Positions 9,111 through 19,231 of a stretch of DNA of 64,000 bases are shown piece by piece; position 1 is the stretch's first letter, and each line of letters begins with the position of its first letter. The DNA lies in NCBI GenBank assembly GCA_022483465.1, contig JAKVNF010000001.1, positions 992,001 to 1,056,000 of the forward strand, written 5' to 3'. The notes below the pieces were generated by a model that did not search any database, had not been told where the DNA came from, and saw only the letters and a program-made list of their open reading frames with translations. A program made the translations under genes and the position numbers. The DNA is from Lachnospiraceae bacterium. Its GTDB lineage: Bacteria; Bacillota; Clostridia; Lachnospirales; Lachnospiraceae.

Positions 9111-10574
9111 ATGAGCAAGACCTGGACCCGAGAGGAGCGCTACCGCGTGCTGCAGGACCCGGAGGAACTGCGCCCGCTCCACGACGCCGTCCGGCAGTCT
9201 CCCTACCGGCAGACCTGCCACGTCCAGCCGGTGACGGGGCTGTTGAACGACCCCAACGGCTTCGGCTACCACGACGGGCTCTGGCACCTGTTTTACCAGT
9301 GGTGCCCCTGGGGCGCCGTGCACGGCCTCAAGTACTGGTACCACGTAACCTCCAAGGACCTGGTCACCTGGCAGAATGAGGGCGTCTGCATCCGCCCGGA
9401 CACCGAGTGGGACAACAAGGGCGCCTACTCAGGCTCTGCCCTCTCCGGCCACGGGAGCCTCTACCTGTACTACACCGGCAACCACCGGGATCCGGACTGG
9501 ACCCGGAAGTCCTATACCTGTCTGGTGCGTCTTGCCGATGACGGCACCGCCGTCAAGGCCAAAGAGCCGCTCTTTGGGCCCAACCCCGACTATACCGAGC
9601 ACCAGCGGGACCCCAAGATCCTGCAGGACTCCCAGACCGGGCTGTACTGGATACTTCTGGGCGCCCAGACGAAGGACCACCATGGGTGCGTGATCTGCTA
9701 CAAGTCCACCCAGCCGTTTTCCGGCTGGACCTTTGCGGGCCAGCTCAAGGTCCCCGGCTTTGAGGACTTCGGCGACATGTGGGAGTGTCCCTCCATCGAG
9801 CGCATCGACGGCACCGACGTGCTGCTCTTCTGCCCCCAGCACCTTTCCATCGAGGGCCGGGGCAGCGCCCAGAACCACAACGGGTATCTTCTCGGCCACA
9901 TGGACTATGAGACCCTGACCTTCACCCCGATGGGCCGGTTCCATGTGCTGGACCGGGGCTTTGACTCCTACGCCGCAGAGTGCGCGGCGACGATCCATCA
10001 CAACAAGGACCGGGCCATCCTGGTCGCCTGGATGGGCCTGCCGGATGTCTCCTACCCCACTGATGACGAGAACTGGGCCAACTGCCTGACCCTGCCCCGG
10101 GTCCTTCGGATGCGGGGGCGGCGCCTGATCCAGACGCCCATCGAGGAGCTCAAGCGCCTGCGCGGACAGACCGTCGACCCGTCGGCCGGCGTGCTTCCTG
10201 CCGCAGCCGACGTGGAGGTTCTGTGCGGAGGCGGGGATCTCTCCCTGGTGCTCCTGTCCCGGCCGGACGGACAGGGGGGCTTTCGGATCACCTGGGACAG
10301 CGCCGCCAAGCGCTTTACCGTGGACCGCTCCGGCATGACGAACCGCTTCAACGAGGCGGAGGGCGAGTCGAGATCCCGGAATCTCACCGGTCTTGCCCAC
10401 CTTCGGATCTTTTTGGATCACAGCTCCATCGAGATCTTTGTCAACGACGGCGATGCCGTGTTCACCTCCCGGGTTTTCCCGACCAATGAGGAACACCACT
10501 TTTCGCTCCAGGGCGACGGAAAGCTCCGCGCCTGGGAGATGCTCCCCGCTGTGCAGGATGACTTTGTCATCTGA
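9111..10574 (+). CDS. GH32 sucrose-6-phosphate hydrolase / beta-fructosidase
   Basis: 487 residues, typical for cytoplasmic bacterial GH32. The three catalytic landmarks are present: LLNDPNG (nucleophile Asp near residue 47), RDPK (near 166) and WECPS (acid/base Glu near 225). The C-terminal beta-sandwich has LRIFLDHSSIEIFVNDG. There is no signal peptide, so the substrate must be imported, probably as sucrose or sucrose-6-phosphate. No PTS or other sugar transporter is adjacent. AGGAGG lies 8 bases before the ATG. Its 3' end overlaps the convergent EAL gene by 8 bp. Confidence 0.92.
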   Translation: MSKTWTREERYRVLQDPEELRPLHDAVRQSPYRQTCHVQPVTGLLNDPNGFGYHDGLWHLFYQWCPWGAVHGLKYWYHVTSKDLVTWQNEGVCIRPDTEWDNKGAYSGSALSGHGSLYLYYTGNHRDPDWTRKSYTCLVRLADDGTAVKAKEPLFGPNPDYTEHQRDPKILQDSQTGLYWILLGAQTKDHHGCVICYKSTQPFSGWTFAGQLKVPGFEDFGDMWECPSIERIDGTDVLLFCPQHLSIEGRGSAQNHNGYLLGHMDYETLTFTPMGRFHVLDRGFDSYAAECAATIHHNKDRAILVAWMGLPDVSYPTDDENWANCLTLPRVLRMRGRRLIQTPIEELKRLRGQTVDPSAGVLPAAADVEVLCGGGDLSLVLLSRPDGQGGFRITWDSAAKRFTVDRSGMTNRFNEAEGESRSRNLTGLAHLRIFLDHSSIEIFVNDGDAVFTSRVFPTNEEHHFSLQGDGKLRAWEMLPAVQDDFVI

Positions 10575-13500
10575 GATTCTCCGGATTCTCCACTTCCGAA
10601 TACGTCCGGTACGCGAGCCTTGCATGCTCCGCCCGGTTCATGATTTCACCAAGGTCCAGGCTTCCCCGCTCGTGAATGGCACTGCCGATCGAGAGGGGAA
10701 TGTCCTGGGCCTTTGCTTCTTCCATGATTCTCCGCTCGAGGAACTTCGCCCCCGCCGCATCCATGTCGTACTCAAAGATCAGGAACTCGTCCCCGTCGAT
10801 GCGGAAGATCCGTCCCAGGTCTGCAAAGCGCGCCAGGGTCTCTGCGGTCTTCTTCAGCAGCTGATTTCCCGCCTCGATGCCCGCGACGGCGTTGACGTGG
10901 TCCAGGTCCCGGACATCGCAGACCAGGATGGCGCAGGAGCGCTTGCTGTCGTACTGCCCGGCAAGCCGCGCCAGGCCGCGCCGGCTGCCGACGCCAGTCA
11001 TGCCGTCCCGGAAGCTCTCCTCTCGGAGCTGCCCCTGCACCCCCTCCAGCCGAATCAGGACCGCCAGAAAGTCCGTCAGCGTGAGCAGCAAGAGGCTCGC
11101 GTTCCGGAAGGTCTCCTCCGAGGAGTTGACCACCAGGGTCAGCCCCATCGGCTTTCCGCCGATCACCAGCTGCCCCGAGACCACGTTTCGGATGTTCGGG
11201 ATCGGGATCCGCATGGTCGGATTGCTGCGGCAGAACGCCGCATAGTCCGAGAGCAGAACCACCCGCTTGTCCGTGAATTGCTGCACCAGCGGCGCGATCC
11301 GCTCGGCCACAATGCTCTGCATCTCCTCCCTGGCGGGGACATACCCCTCCCGGTGCCACTCGTGGGTACAGGAGAAGGAGCTGCCCGCCGCATTGCGCTC
11401 TAAGATCAGCACCCGCTCCGCCCGAAGGCTCCTGGCAATGCCGCGCAGGGTGGACTGGATGGCCGCCCCCGGCTCCTCCTGGGACAGGCCCGACTCAATG
11501 GCCTCGTTGGCGCCGTTTTCCTGCAGGAGCAGGACGTTTCCGCCAGTGGAGAGCCGGATGTAGTCGCTCATCAGGATTCCGACGCTCAGGACCGCGGTGC
11601 TGCCGTGCCAGGGGATCAGGAGGTCGCGGTTTAGCAGCATCCGACCGCCCTTCCACCTGCGGTTCCAGCACACCACCCGATTTCTCGAGAGGGAGTTGTT
11701 GCGGCAGGTCTCGCAGGGCGTGTCCCGTCCGGCCATCAGCTCATAGCAGTGCTTCTCCGAGACGTTATCCTCCGGAGAGATGCCCAGGGACTGGCGCATG
11801 GACGGGTTCATGAACAGGACCCGGTAGCTCTCCGGATCGATGATGCAGACGTACTCCGGGGTATCCTCCAGAGCGCCCATGTCGATCAGCACCTGCTCCC
11901 CCGGATAGACCAGTTTTTCGCCGCGGAGATTGGTCTCGAGGCGCCGCTTTCCCGCCAGGGTGAACACGCTCAGAAAGTCCTGACCCTCCACGCCGTAAGC
12001 AAGGCCGCTCTCCAGTGTGATGCGGCAGGGAATGCCGTCCACGTCGGTGAGCTCCTCTGCGGTCTCCTCCAGCGCATGCTCCGCCGCCTTCAGGTGGCTT
12101 AAGTTGGAGATGCCGGCGAGCAGGACGAAGGAGCAGATCTGGACGCGCCCCACCACAACCCCGGAGAGATCGGCGTGGGAGATCGCATCCGCCAGGATCT
12201 CCTCCAGATGCTCCAGGAAGCCTATGCCATACCGGGAGGAGATCTGCCCCAGTCCCCTGGGTGCCAGGTTCAGGACGCAGTAGTCCGTGCGGCTCACCCG
12301 CAGGGCATCGTCGAACTTGGCCCCCGCGGCATAGATGCCGCGGAAGTTCAAGAACTTCGTCACGGGATCCAGCACGGTCTGGTCCATCGCCACCTCAATG
12401 TCCTGGGTATCGGTGAGCAGGCACAGGATTCCGGCGGTCTCGTTTCCCCGGTAGTAGGGGATGCCGACGAGGCGCACCTGGCGAATCGTCCCCTCCCGGA
12501 TGACCGTGCAGGGGACCGCGAGCTCCTTTCCGGTGCGCAGCACCTCCCGCTCGTGCTGGGCCAGCTGCCGGATGTCCAGAAAGAAGGGGATCGATTTTCC
12601 GGTCTTGCCCCGCACCACGTCCAGGGACAGGCCGCTATAGGCGCGGAAGGCATCCGACATGCCCTGCATCGCGCCGGTCCGGTCCACCCAGAAGAACTTC
12701 ATTGCTGCGCTGTGCGAAAGCGCTGTGAAGAGACCATCCCACTCTCCCTCCTTGGGTGCAGCAGCCCGCAGCGCCGAGGTCTCGTCCGGGAAGGTGGAGG
12801 CAAAGGTCTCCAGTAGCTCCCTTCTCGTGTCCTTTCTCTCCCAGATGTCCTCCCGCTCCAAAAGCAGCACATCCCGGTTGCGGTGCTTGAAGAACACGAT
12901 CGCATGGAAGACCGACCAGTGATACCGGCCGTCCTCCCGGTGAATCCGAAAAAGCCCGGTCGCCTCGGAGCGGCCGGAGGCCTGGGCCTCGTCGCAGAGG
13001 CGGTCCTTGTTCATAAATTCCAAAAACCGCTCCCTGTCATCGATGTGGACGAGCTCCTTCGTGTAGGTCCGGATCTGCTCCTCCACGCCGGTTCCATCGT
13101 CCTCGGTGCCGATCTCCCCGTGGATCGAGCTGTAGACGTGGACCTTGTCGTGCTCGTAGTCCAGGTAGTAGATGCCGTCAAAGATGTCCAGCACGTTTCG
13201 GTAGAGGTTGTCGAGGAGCCGGGCCTGGCTGATCCTGCTCTCTCCGCCGATATCCACCAGGCTTGCCTTCCCGTACCAGAGTTCCCGGGTGCCGGCGATC
13301 TTCTCGGCAGTGACCATGATGTAGTGGCCGTTGTCCACGTAGGTCAAAGACCCGGCCTTGCCGTCAAAGACCTTCTCCAGAAAGCTGCAGATCTTCTTCT
13401 GCGGTCCCCAGGCACCGGAGGCGAGATTGTCATTTGCCATCTTCTGGTCCAGGGTCCCCGTGGCCCGCAGCACGTTCATATAGACCTCGTTGGCGGTCAG

Positions 13501-15252
13501 CAGGGTCGGTGCCTTCCCGTCAAAGGAGAAGATCGCCACCGGCTTTTCGGTCACCGTGTTGACCAGGCCGACCCGGGAGAAGATCCTGCGCTCCATGTCG
13601 GACTCGCTGGTGATCCCCTTGCGGGTCATCTGCTCCATGACGACGGAGAAGGGCTCCGGCTTTCCGTAGTACCAGCCCTGAATTCTCCCGCAGTCAATGC
13701 TCTTTAAAAACTCCAGCTGCTGCTCGTTCTCCACGCCCTCGGCCAGCGTCAGAATGCCCAGGGACTTTGCCATCATCACGACGCTCTTGATGATCTTGCG
13801 GCCCCGCTCATCGAAGTTGCGGAAGAACTCCATGTCGATCTTCAGGACGTCGAACTGGAAGTAGTGGAGGACGTTCAGGGAGCTGTACTCGCTGCCGAAG
13901 TCGTCGAGCCAGACCTCAAACCCGGCGTCGTGAAAGTCCCGGATGATCCCGGCGAGCTTTTCCCGGTCCCAGGCCATGACGGTCTCCGTGACCTCCACGT
14001 GGATGCTCTCCCGGGGCAGGTCATACCGGCTCATCAGATTTTCCAAGAGTTCCAGCGGATGGATGAGATCGAAGTCCAACTTGGAGAGATTGACCGAGAC
14101 CGGCAGGATCATATGGCCGTTCTGGAGCCTTTCGTGGAGCAGGCGGCAGACGTTCTCGATGATGTAGGCGTCCAGCTTGCCGATCAAGTGGACTTCCTCC
14201 AGAAGCGGCACGAATTCCGCCGGAGAGATCATGCCCTTCACCGGGTCCTCCCAGCGGGCCAGCGCCTCGAAGCCGCAGAGCTTTCCCGTCAGGGTCCGCA
14301 CCACGGGCTGATAGTAGACATGAATGTCGCCCTCTGCCAGGGCGCTCTCGAAGTGATTGAGCAGGTAGGTGCGCTTTTCGCTCTCCTCCTGCATCCTGCT
14401 GCTGTAGACGGCAGCATACTGGGTGGCATCCTGGCTGATGGAGTCGCAGGCAAGCCTTGCCCGGTCCAGCGCCGCCTTCAGGGTGTCGTCGTCCGCCCCC
14501 GCCTCCGGCAGGTAGATGCCGGTCTTGAGCTGGATGCTCTTGCTGCGGATGCCGCTCTGGATCTCCTCGGTCACCTTTTGGATGCCGGTCTCCACGCCCC
14601 TGCGGCGCACGATCGCCGCGAAGTTGTCCGCGGAGAGGTGTCCCACAAAGCCGTCCGGAAAGGAGGCCCGGAGGGTCTCCGCGATCTCCTTGATGAGCCG
14701 GTCCCCGGCCTCGACGCCGTAGGAGCGGTTGAAGAAGCGAAAGTTGGTGATGTTGAAGTAGAGGCAGCACCAGTCCCCGAGGACCTTCTCCCCCCGCTTG
14801 GTCTTCAACAGATCCAGGGAGGAGGCGGTGAACTCCTTGACCCCGGGAAGGCCGGTGAGGCCGTCGCTGAGGAGGCTCGCCTTGTGCATGGCCTCCGTGA
14901 AGATCTGGCAGACATAGATCGGCGTGTTCTGCCGCACGGCGCAGGTGATCAGCATCTGTGCCGGGAGGATGGAGCCGCCGGCCTCCGGGATCTGGTAATA
15001 CCAGGTGGAATACTTTGCCCCCCGCACCACATGCAGGGAGAGGGGTTCCCGGTCGCTCTCCCTCGTCATGCCGGCGAAGGTGCCCCCGGTTCTCTCGTAG
15101 AACTCCGCCTCATTTTTGCAGCCGTAGAGTTCCGGAACCGCGCGGTTCACAAAGAGAATCTGCTCCTTCTCATCCGCCTGGATGATGCAGATTCCCCCAT
15201 CCATCTCATCATAGAATTCGTGGTATTGTGCCTGATCCAATGTGAAAGACAT
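10567..15252 (-). CDS. giant PAS-GGDEF-EAL-PAS-GGDEF c-di-GMP signalling protein
   Basis: 1561 residues, soluble, no membrane helix. Order: PAS (10-115); degenerate GGDEF (about 125-285, site reads SADNF); EAL phosphodiesterase (about 300-545). The EAL domain keeps EALARW near 329, SVNLS, EVTE, DDFG near 451, LKID and AEGVE, so it is probably active. Several PAS-like segments follow (about 570-940), then a second degenerate GGDEF (about 960-1130). Next come a PAS with a CETC pair near 1180, a GAF-like region, and a final GGDEF (1410-1560) reading IDGDEF, which may be active. I start at 15252 because AGGAGGTCAAG precedes that ATG. Confidence 0.85.
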   Translation of the reverse strand: MSFTLDQAQYHEFYDEMDGGICIIQADEKEQILFVNRAVPELYGCKNEAEFYERTGGTFAGMTRESDREPLSLHVVRGAKYSTWYYQIPEAGGSILPAQMLITCAVRQNTPIYVCQIFTEAMHKASLLSDGLTGLPGVKEFTASSLDLLKTKRGEKVLGDWCCLYFNITNFRFFNRSYGVEAGDRLIKEIAETLRASFPDGFVGHLSADNFAAIVRRRGVETGIQKVTEEIQSGIRSKSIQLKTGIYLPEAGADDDTLKAALDRARLACDSISQDATQYAAVYSSRMQEESEKRTYLLNHFESALAEGDIHVYYQPVVRTLTGKLCGFEALARWEDPVKGMISPAEFVPLLEEVHLIGKLDAYIIENVCRLLHERLQNGHMILPVSVNLSKLDFDLIHPLELLENLMSRYDLPRESIHVEVTETVMAWDREKLAGIIRDFHDAGFEVWLDDFGSEYSSLNVLHYFQFDVLKIDMEFFRNFDERGRKIIKSVVMMAKSLGILTLAEGVENEQQLEFLKSIDCGRIQGWYYGKPEPFSVVMEQMTRKGITSESDMERRIFSRVGLVNTVTEKPVAIFSFDGKAPTLLTANEVYMNVLRATGTLDQKMANDNLASGAWGPQKKICSFLEKVFDGKAGSLTYVDNGHYIMVTAEKIAGTRELWYGKASLVDIGGESRISQARLLDNLYRNVLDIFDGIYYLDYEHDKVHVYSSIHGEIGTEDDGTGVEEQIRTYTKELVHIDDRERFLEFMNKDRLCDEAQASGRSEATGLFRIHREDGRYHWSVFHAIVFFKHRNRDVLLLEREDIWERKDTRRELLETFASTFPDETSALRAAAPKEGEWDGLFTALSHSAAMKFFWVDRTGAMQGMSDAFRAYSGLSLDVVRGKTGKSIPFFLDIRQLAQHEREVLRTGKELAVPCTVIREGTIRQVRLVGIPYYRGNETAGILCLLTDTQDIEVAMDQTVLDPVTKFLNFRGIYAAGAKFDDALRVSRTDYCVLNLAPRGLGQISSRYGIGFLEHLEEILADAISHADLSGVVVGRVQICSFVLLAGISNLSHLKAAEHALEETAEELTDVDGIPCRITLESGLAYGVEGQDFLSVFTLAGKRRLETNLRGEKLVYPGEQVLIDMGALEDTPEYVCIIDPESYRVLFMNPSMRQSLGISPEDNVSEKHCYELMAGRDTPCETCRNNSLSRNRVVCWNRRWKGGRMLLNRDLLIPWHGSTAVLSVGILMSDYIRLSTGGNVLLLQENGANEAIESGLSQEEPGAAIQSTLRGIARSLRAERVLILERNAAGSSFSCTHEWHREGYVPAREEMQSIVAERIAPLVQQFTDKRVVLLSDYAAFCRSNPTMRIPIPNIRNVVSGQLVIGGKPMGLTLVVNSSEETFRNASLLLLTLTDFLAVLIRLEGVQGQLREESFRDGMTGVGSRRGLARLAGQYDSKRSCAILVCDVRDLDHVNAVAGIEAGNQLLKKTAETLARFADLGRIFRIDGDEFLIFEYDMDAAGAKFLERRIMEEAKAQDIPLSIGSAIHERGSLDLGEIMNRAEHARLAYRTYSEVENPENLR

Positions 15253-15387
15253 CTTGACCTCCTGTGTGCTTCGCACGCAAAAGGAAAGCAGTCCAAGGAA
15301 GTTTCATCCGCCTGCTACCTTCGCCCTCCCCTGCACGAGGTGCGGCGGGTTCCCGCACCTTGCTCACGGAAATCATTATAGCATCAG

Positions 15388-15426
15388 TCAGAAGAAAATA
15401 CTGTCCCTCAATTTGATAACTTCCAT
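15388..15426 (-). CDS. possible 12-codon leader peptide upstream of the EAL gene
   Basis: GGGAGGT with a short spacer precedes an ATG reading MEVIKLRDSIFF and a stop. A TATAAT-like box lies just after it on the same strand, about 130 bases before the EAL start. It may be chance. The rest of 15253-15491 holds no other gene. Confidence 0.2.
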   Translation of the reverse strand: MEVIKLRDSIFF

Positions 15427-15491
15427 ATTTTTTACCTCCCGCAAATATTTACAGTGGTTAATTGTCTCTTTTTTGTTCTATCTTTCGCAGC

Positions 15492-18356
15492 TCACTCGAC
15501 AGCCTTGAGGGACTCGGCCATGTTGATGCGGCGGATCTGCCGGCGCATGAAGCCGTTCACGACGGCCGCAAAGAGCACCGTGATGACCAAGGAGAGCAGG
15601 CAGCTGACGGGCTCCACCTTGATCTGGTAGGTCATAGCATCGAGGAGGATCCTATCCATCACCGCGTGGGTGCAGAGGATTCCCAGGGGGATGCCAAGGA
15701 TCCCCGCAATCAACGAGAGCACCAGGTTCTCCCGAAGCACGTAGAAGCGGACCTCCTTTGGCGTAAAGCCCAGCACCTCCACCGTCGCGATCTCGCGGCT
15801 TCGCTCTGCCAGGTTGATGTTGGTCAGGTTGAAGATGACGACAAAGGAGAGGGCGCCGGCAAAGGCGACGATCAGCCAGATGATGTAGTTGAGGCAGTTG
15901 ACGGAGCGGTCCACCTTGGCCCGGCTCTCGGAGAGCCGCGTGACGCCGGTCACGCCGTCAATCTTTCCCAGTGCCTCCCCGAGGGAGCGCTCCGCCTCCT
16001 GGGAGAGACTCTTGGTGCGAAGAAGCAGGGTGTTCGGCTCCGACGCGCCAAAGAGCGCCTCATACGTATTCTGGGAGGTCAGAAGGAAGTTTCCGATGTA
16101 GTTGACAAAGACGGGGCCGGCCGTCAGGGTCTTCTCTCCATCGTCGGAGGCCTTAAACGCCTCCCCCTCCACAAGGTCCAGCTTCCCGGCAAGCCGCTTG
16201 GAGACAAGGACCGACCCGTCGTCCGGCAGGGAGAGTGCGGCGCCATCCTGCGCGTCCTGCAGGGTCCAGTAACCGGACAGATCCGTCCCATCTGCAAAGG
16301 CATAGAGGCTGACCGAGCTCATCGAGGACGTGTCGGAGGAAACATCCAGAACCTTGCTGTAGGCGGGCAGGACGCCGGTGACGCCCGTCTCGTCTTCCGC
16401 GGCTTTGACGATGTCCGCAAGATCTGCCTCCTCCGTGTCGATCGTGCACTCGATCTCATAGGTCTGGACGCCGTCGTACTGCTGGCTTCCCACGTGGATC
16501 ATGGAATCCCGCACGCCGAAGGCCGTGACGATCAGGGCGCAGGAGCAGCCGATGCCCACCAGCATCATGATCATCCGGATCTTGTAGCGAAACATGTTCC
16601 GGAGGGTCGCCTTTTTGAGAAAGGAGAGCCGGCTCCAGAGCGGGGTGCAGTACTCGAGCAGGATCCGCTTGCCGGGCTTTGCCGACTTCGGGCGGATCAG
16701 GGACGCCGGGGTCTCCTGCAGCACCCGCACGCAGGCGGCCAGGGTGCCGAGGCCGATGGCAAGAACCGTGACAAGGAGGGTGACAAGGGCGAGCTGCCCG
16801 TCAAAGCGGTAGCGGAGCCCGATGAAATCGTAGAGCGTTGCGTATGCTGCCCAGAAGCCCCGGGGCAGAAAGTACGTGCCCGGGAAGAAGCCGCCCGCCC
16901 AGCCAAGAAGGGCCGCGCTCACCGCATAGCGCAAGTACTTGCCCGCAATGGCAGGGCCCGAGTATCCGAGCGCCTTGAGGGTGCCGATCTGGCCCCGCTC
17001 CTCCTCCACCATGCGCAGCATCGTCGTGACGCACACGAGAAGGGCGATCAGGATAAAGAACAGCGGGAAGATGTCCGCGATCGAGTGGATGATGGAGGTG
17101 TCGCTCTCAAAGCTCACATACCCCGCGTTCTCCCGGCGGGTCAGGACATAGACCTCCGGCTCCTCCACGCCGTTGTCCTTCGCGGCGGACACTGCCTCGT
17201 CCCGGGTCATCGGGATGGCCTTGCGGTCAATGAGGTCCGAGAGGCCGCTGATGGTGTCCTGGCCGAGGAGGTTCTTCAGGTTGTCAGCATCCTCCTGCGA
17301 CATCCCAGCCTGCTTTGCAAAGTCGTCCACCGAGAGATCGGAGAACTGCGCATTGGCCGCAGCCTCGGCCTGTTCGCGGATGTCGGAGAGCTGCGCTTCT
17401 TCCGCCTCCTCCGTCATCATGCCGGCGGCAACGGCCGCATCCAGCTGGGTCTTTGCCTGCTGGACCTGCTCCTCCACCTGGTCGTCGATGTCTGCCTGGA
17501 TCTTCTTTGCCTTGTCGCCAAGCTCATCCAGGGCGTCCTGCTTCTTCTCGTCTGCCTCGTCTTCGATGTCCGAGAGGATGTCCTCATATCGCTTGTCTGC
17601 CAGCGCCTCGGCCTCCTGCTTCACGCCGTCCTGGTACTTGTCTTCCAGGTCGTCATAGGCGTCGGAAAAGATCTCCCCGGCATCCCCTTCCTTGCGCGAA
17701 GAATCCAGCACGAGATCCGCCTCGGTGTAGTAGTCGGAGGTAAAGCTCTCCAGGGGCAGGTACAAAAAGCCCTTGCGCTCCCCGGTGCCGTTGGCGGCGC
17801 TCCCCCGGTCGGTGGAGAGATACAGCGGCGAGTTCACAAGGCCCACGATCGTATAGGTGTCTCCGGAGAGACCGTCCTTCGTGTCCTCGTCGTTGTCCGA
17901 AGAGACCGTGACGGTCTTTCCCAGGTCCTCCTCCGTAAATGCCCGGTGGTCCGCAAGACACTCGCTGTCATTCTTCGGCATGCGCCCTGCGGTCAGGCTC
18001 GGCACGTTGACCCGCTCCGGCAGGGACAGGACCAGGTAGTCCTCCGTGTTCCCGTCAAAGGTAAGGAGCACGTCCTCCGATTTTGCCCCCTCCGCGTCGG
18101 CAATTCCGGAGACCTTCCCCAGTGCCTGAATGTCATCCCCGGAAAAGCCCAGGGTCGAATAGATCCGGTAGTCGTAGAAATTCTGGGCATCCAGATACCG
18201 GTCCGCCGCATCCCACATCTGCTCCCTTGTCACCTTGAGTCCGGACAGAAATCCCACGGACAGCAGCACGATCAGGAGGATGGAGAGATATCTTCCCTTC
18301 TTGGCCCGGATGCTGCGGCGCGCAAGCTTCCCGGCCGTCTTTCCCTGCCTCACCAT
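15492..18356 (-). CDS. MacB/FtsX-type ABC transporter permease with long coiled-coil insert
   Basis: 954 residues. There is an N-terminal cytoplasmic ARRSIRAKKGRYLSI start, then a membrane helix. A large extracytoplasmic domain of about 480 residues follows, with an Ala/Glu/Lys-rich coiled-coil segment at about 215-320. Two FtsX permease blocks follow, three helices each with the IGTLKALGYS and VEVLGFTPKEVRFYVLRENL signatures, separated by a second extracytoplasmic domain. This layout is typical of large Firmicute exporters of lipids, peptides or antimicrobials. Its start overlaps the ATPase gene stop by 7 bp, so the two form one transporter. Confidence 0.9.
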   Translation of the reverse strand: MVRQGKTAGKLARRSIRAKKGRYLSILLIVLLSVGFLSGLKVTREQMWDAADRYLDAQNFYDYRIYSTLGFSGDDIQALGKVSGIADAEGAKSEDVLLTFDGNTEDYLVLSLPERVNVPSLTAGRMPKNDSECLADHRAFTEEDLGKTVTVSSDNDEDTKDGLSGDTYTIVGLVNSPLYLSTDRGSAANGTGERKGFLYLPLESFTSDYYTEADLVLDSSRKEGDAGEIFSDAYDDLEDKYQDGVKQEAEALADKRYEDILSDIEDEADEKKQDALDELGDKAKKIQADIDDQVEEQVQQAKTQLDAAVAAGMMTEEAEEAQLSDIREQAEAAANAQFSDLSVDDFAKQAGMSQEDADNLKNLLGQDTISGLSDLIDRKAIPMTRDEAVSAAKDNGVEEPEVYVLTRRENAGYVSFESDTSIIHSIADIFPLFFILIALLVCVTTMLRMVEEERGQIGTLKALGYSGPAIAGKYLRYAVSAALLGWAGGFFPGTYFLPRGFWAAYATLYDFIGLRYRFDGQLALVTLLVTVLAIGLGTLAACVRVLQETPASLIRPKSAKPGKRILLEYCTPLWSRLSFLKKATLRNMFRYKIRMIMMLVGIGCSCALIVTAFGVRDSMIHVGSQQYDGVQTYEIECTIDTEEADLADIVKAAEDETGVTGVLPAYSKVLDVSSDTSSMSSVSLYAFADGTDLSGYWTLQDAQDGAALSLPDDGSVLVSKRLAGKLDLVEGEAFKASDDGEKTLTAGPVFVNYIGNFLLTSQNTYEALFGASEPNTLLLRTKSLSQEAERSLGEALGKIDGVTGVTRLSESRAKVDRSVNCLNYIIWLIVAFAGALSFVVIFNLTNINLAERSREIATVEVLGFTPKEVRFYVLRENLVLSLIAGILGIPLGILCTHAVMDRILLDAMTYQIKVEPVSCLLSLVITVLFAAVVNGFMRRQIRRINMAESLKAVE

Positions 18357-19051
18357 TCGAGTTCCTCCGCTTTCTTCGGGTGCGCGTTGATCTCATCCGA
18401 CCGGATCTTCCCGGACTGGATCCGAAGGACCCGGTCTGCCATCTGGGCGATGGCGGAGTTGTGGGTGATCATCAGCACCGTGGTCCCGTTCCGGCGGCCC
18501 AGGTCGTAGAGCATCTTTAAGACCGCCTTGCCTGTCACAAAGTCCAGCGCCCCGGTGGGCTCATCGCACAGGAGCATTCTGGGGTTCTTGGCGAGGGCTC
18601 TTGCGATCGCAACCCGCTGCTGCTCGCCGCCGGAGAGCTGGGCGGGGAAATTCCCCGCCCGCTCCGACAGCCCCACCATGTCCAGGGCCTCCTTTGCCGG
18701 AATCGGATTGTCGCAGAGCATCGCGGCGATCTCGACATTCTCCAGGGCGGTCAGGTTGGGGATCAGGTTGTAGAACTGAAAGACAAAGCCCACGTCCCGG
18801 CGCCGGTAATTCACCAGCTCCTTCTCCTTCATTGCGGAGACCTCCCTGCCGTCGAAGAGGATCGTGCCGGAGGTGGCCCGGTCCATCCCGCCCAGGAGAT
18901 TGAGAAGCGTCGTCTTGCCGGCGCCGGAGGCGCCCAAGAGGACACAGAACTCCCCCTCCTCCACGGAGAAGGACACATCGTCCAGGGCGCGCACCTCGCT
19001 CTCGCCCTGGCCGTAGATCTTGTCGACATGTTCAAAGCGGATCAGCTGCAT
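18350..19051 (-). CDS. MacB/LolD-type ABC transporter ATP-binding protein
   Basis: 233 residues. Walker [10 protein letters not shown], signature LSGGEQQR, Walker [13 protein letters not shown] and a switch His in MITHN are all present. The close match to the MacB/LolD/YknY class fits its FtsX-type partner gene, which it overlaps by 7 bp. The start at 19051 ([14 protein letters not shown]) follows AAGGAGGTCTCC; the in-frame ATG six codons upstream lies within this ribosome binding region. The pair probably exports or extracts a membrane-active substrate, unknown here. Confidence 0.93.
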   Translation of the reverse strand: MQLIRFEHVDKIYGQGESEVRALDDVSFSVEEGEFCVLLGASGAGKTTLLNLLGGMDRATSGTILFDGREVSAMKEKELVNYRRRDVGFVFQFYNLIPNLTALENVEIAAMLCDNPIPAKEALDMVGLSERAGNFPAQLSGGEQQRVAIARALAKNPRMLLCDEPTGALDFVTGKAVLKMLYDLGRRNGTTVLMITHNSAIAQMADRVLRIQSGKIRSDEINAHPKKAEELEW

Positions 19052-19162
19052 GGAGACCTCCTTCGGCAATCGGATGCTGATACATACCTTTATTGTAACA
19101 GAACCGGCTCCCGCTGCCCCGACAAAACGCGGTGCTTTGGGTTGTTTTGCCCGGCAGGAGCC

Positions 19163-19203
19163 AAAAAAGGAGCTCCCCCGGCGGTGATGCCGCCGGGAGA
19201 GCC
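19163..19203 (-). terminator. intrinsic terminator of the first NlpC/P60 gene
   Basis: Read leftward, CTCCCGGCGG pairs with CCGCCGGGGGAG and is followed by CC and a T6 run. It separates the NlpC/P60 gene from the ABC operon. Confidence 0.75.
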
Positions 19204-19231
19204 CCGCTTGATGTTGCGATGAAATGGTATC

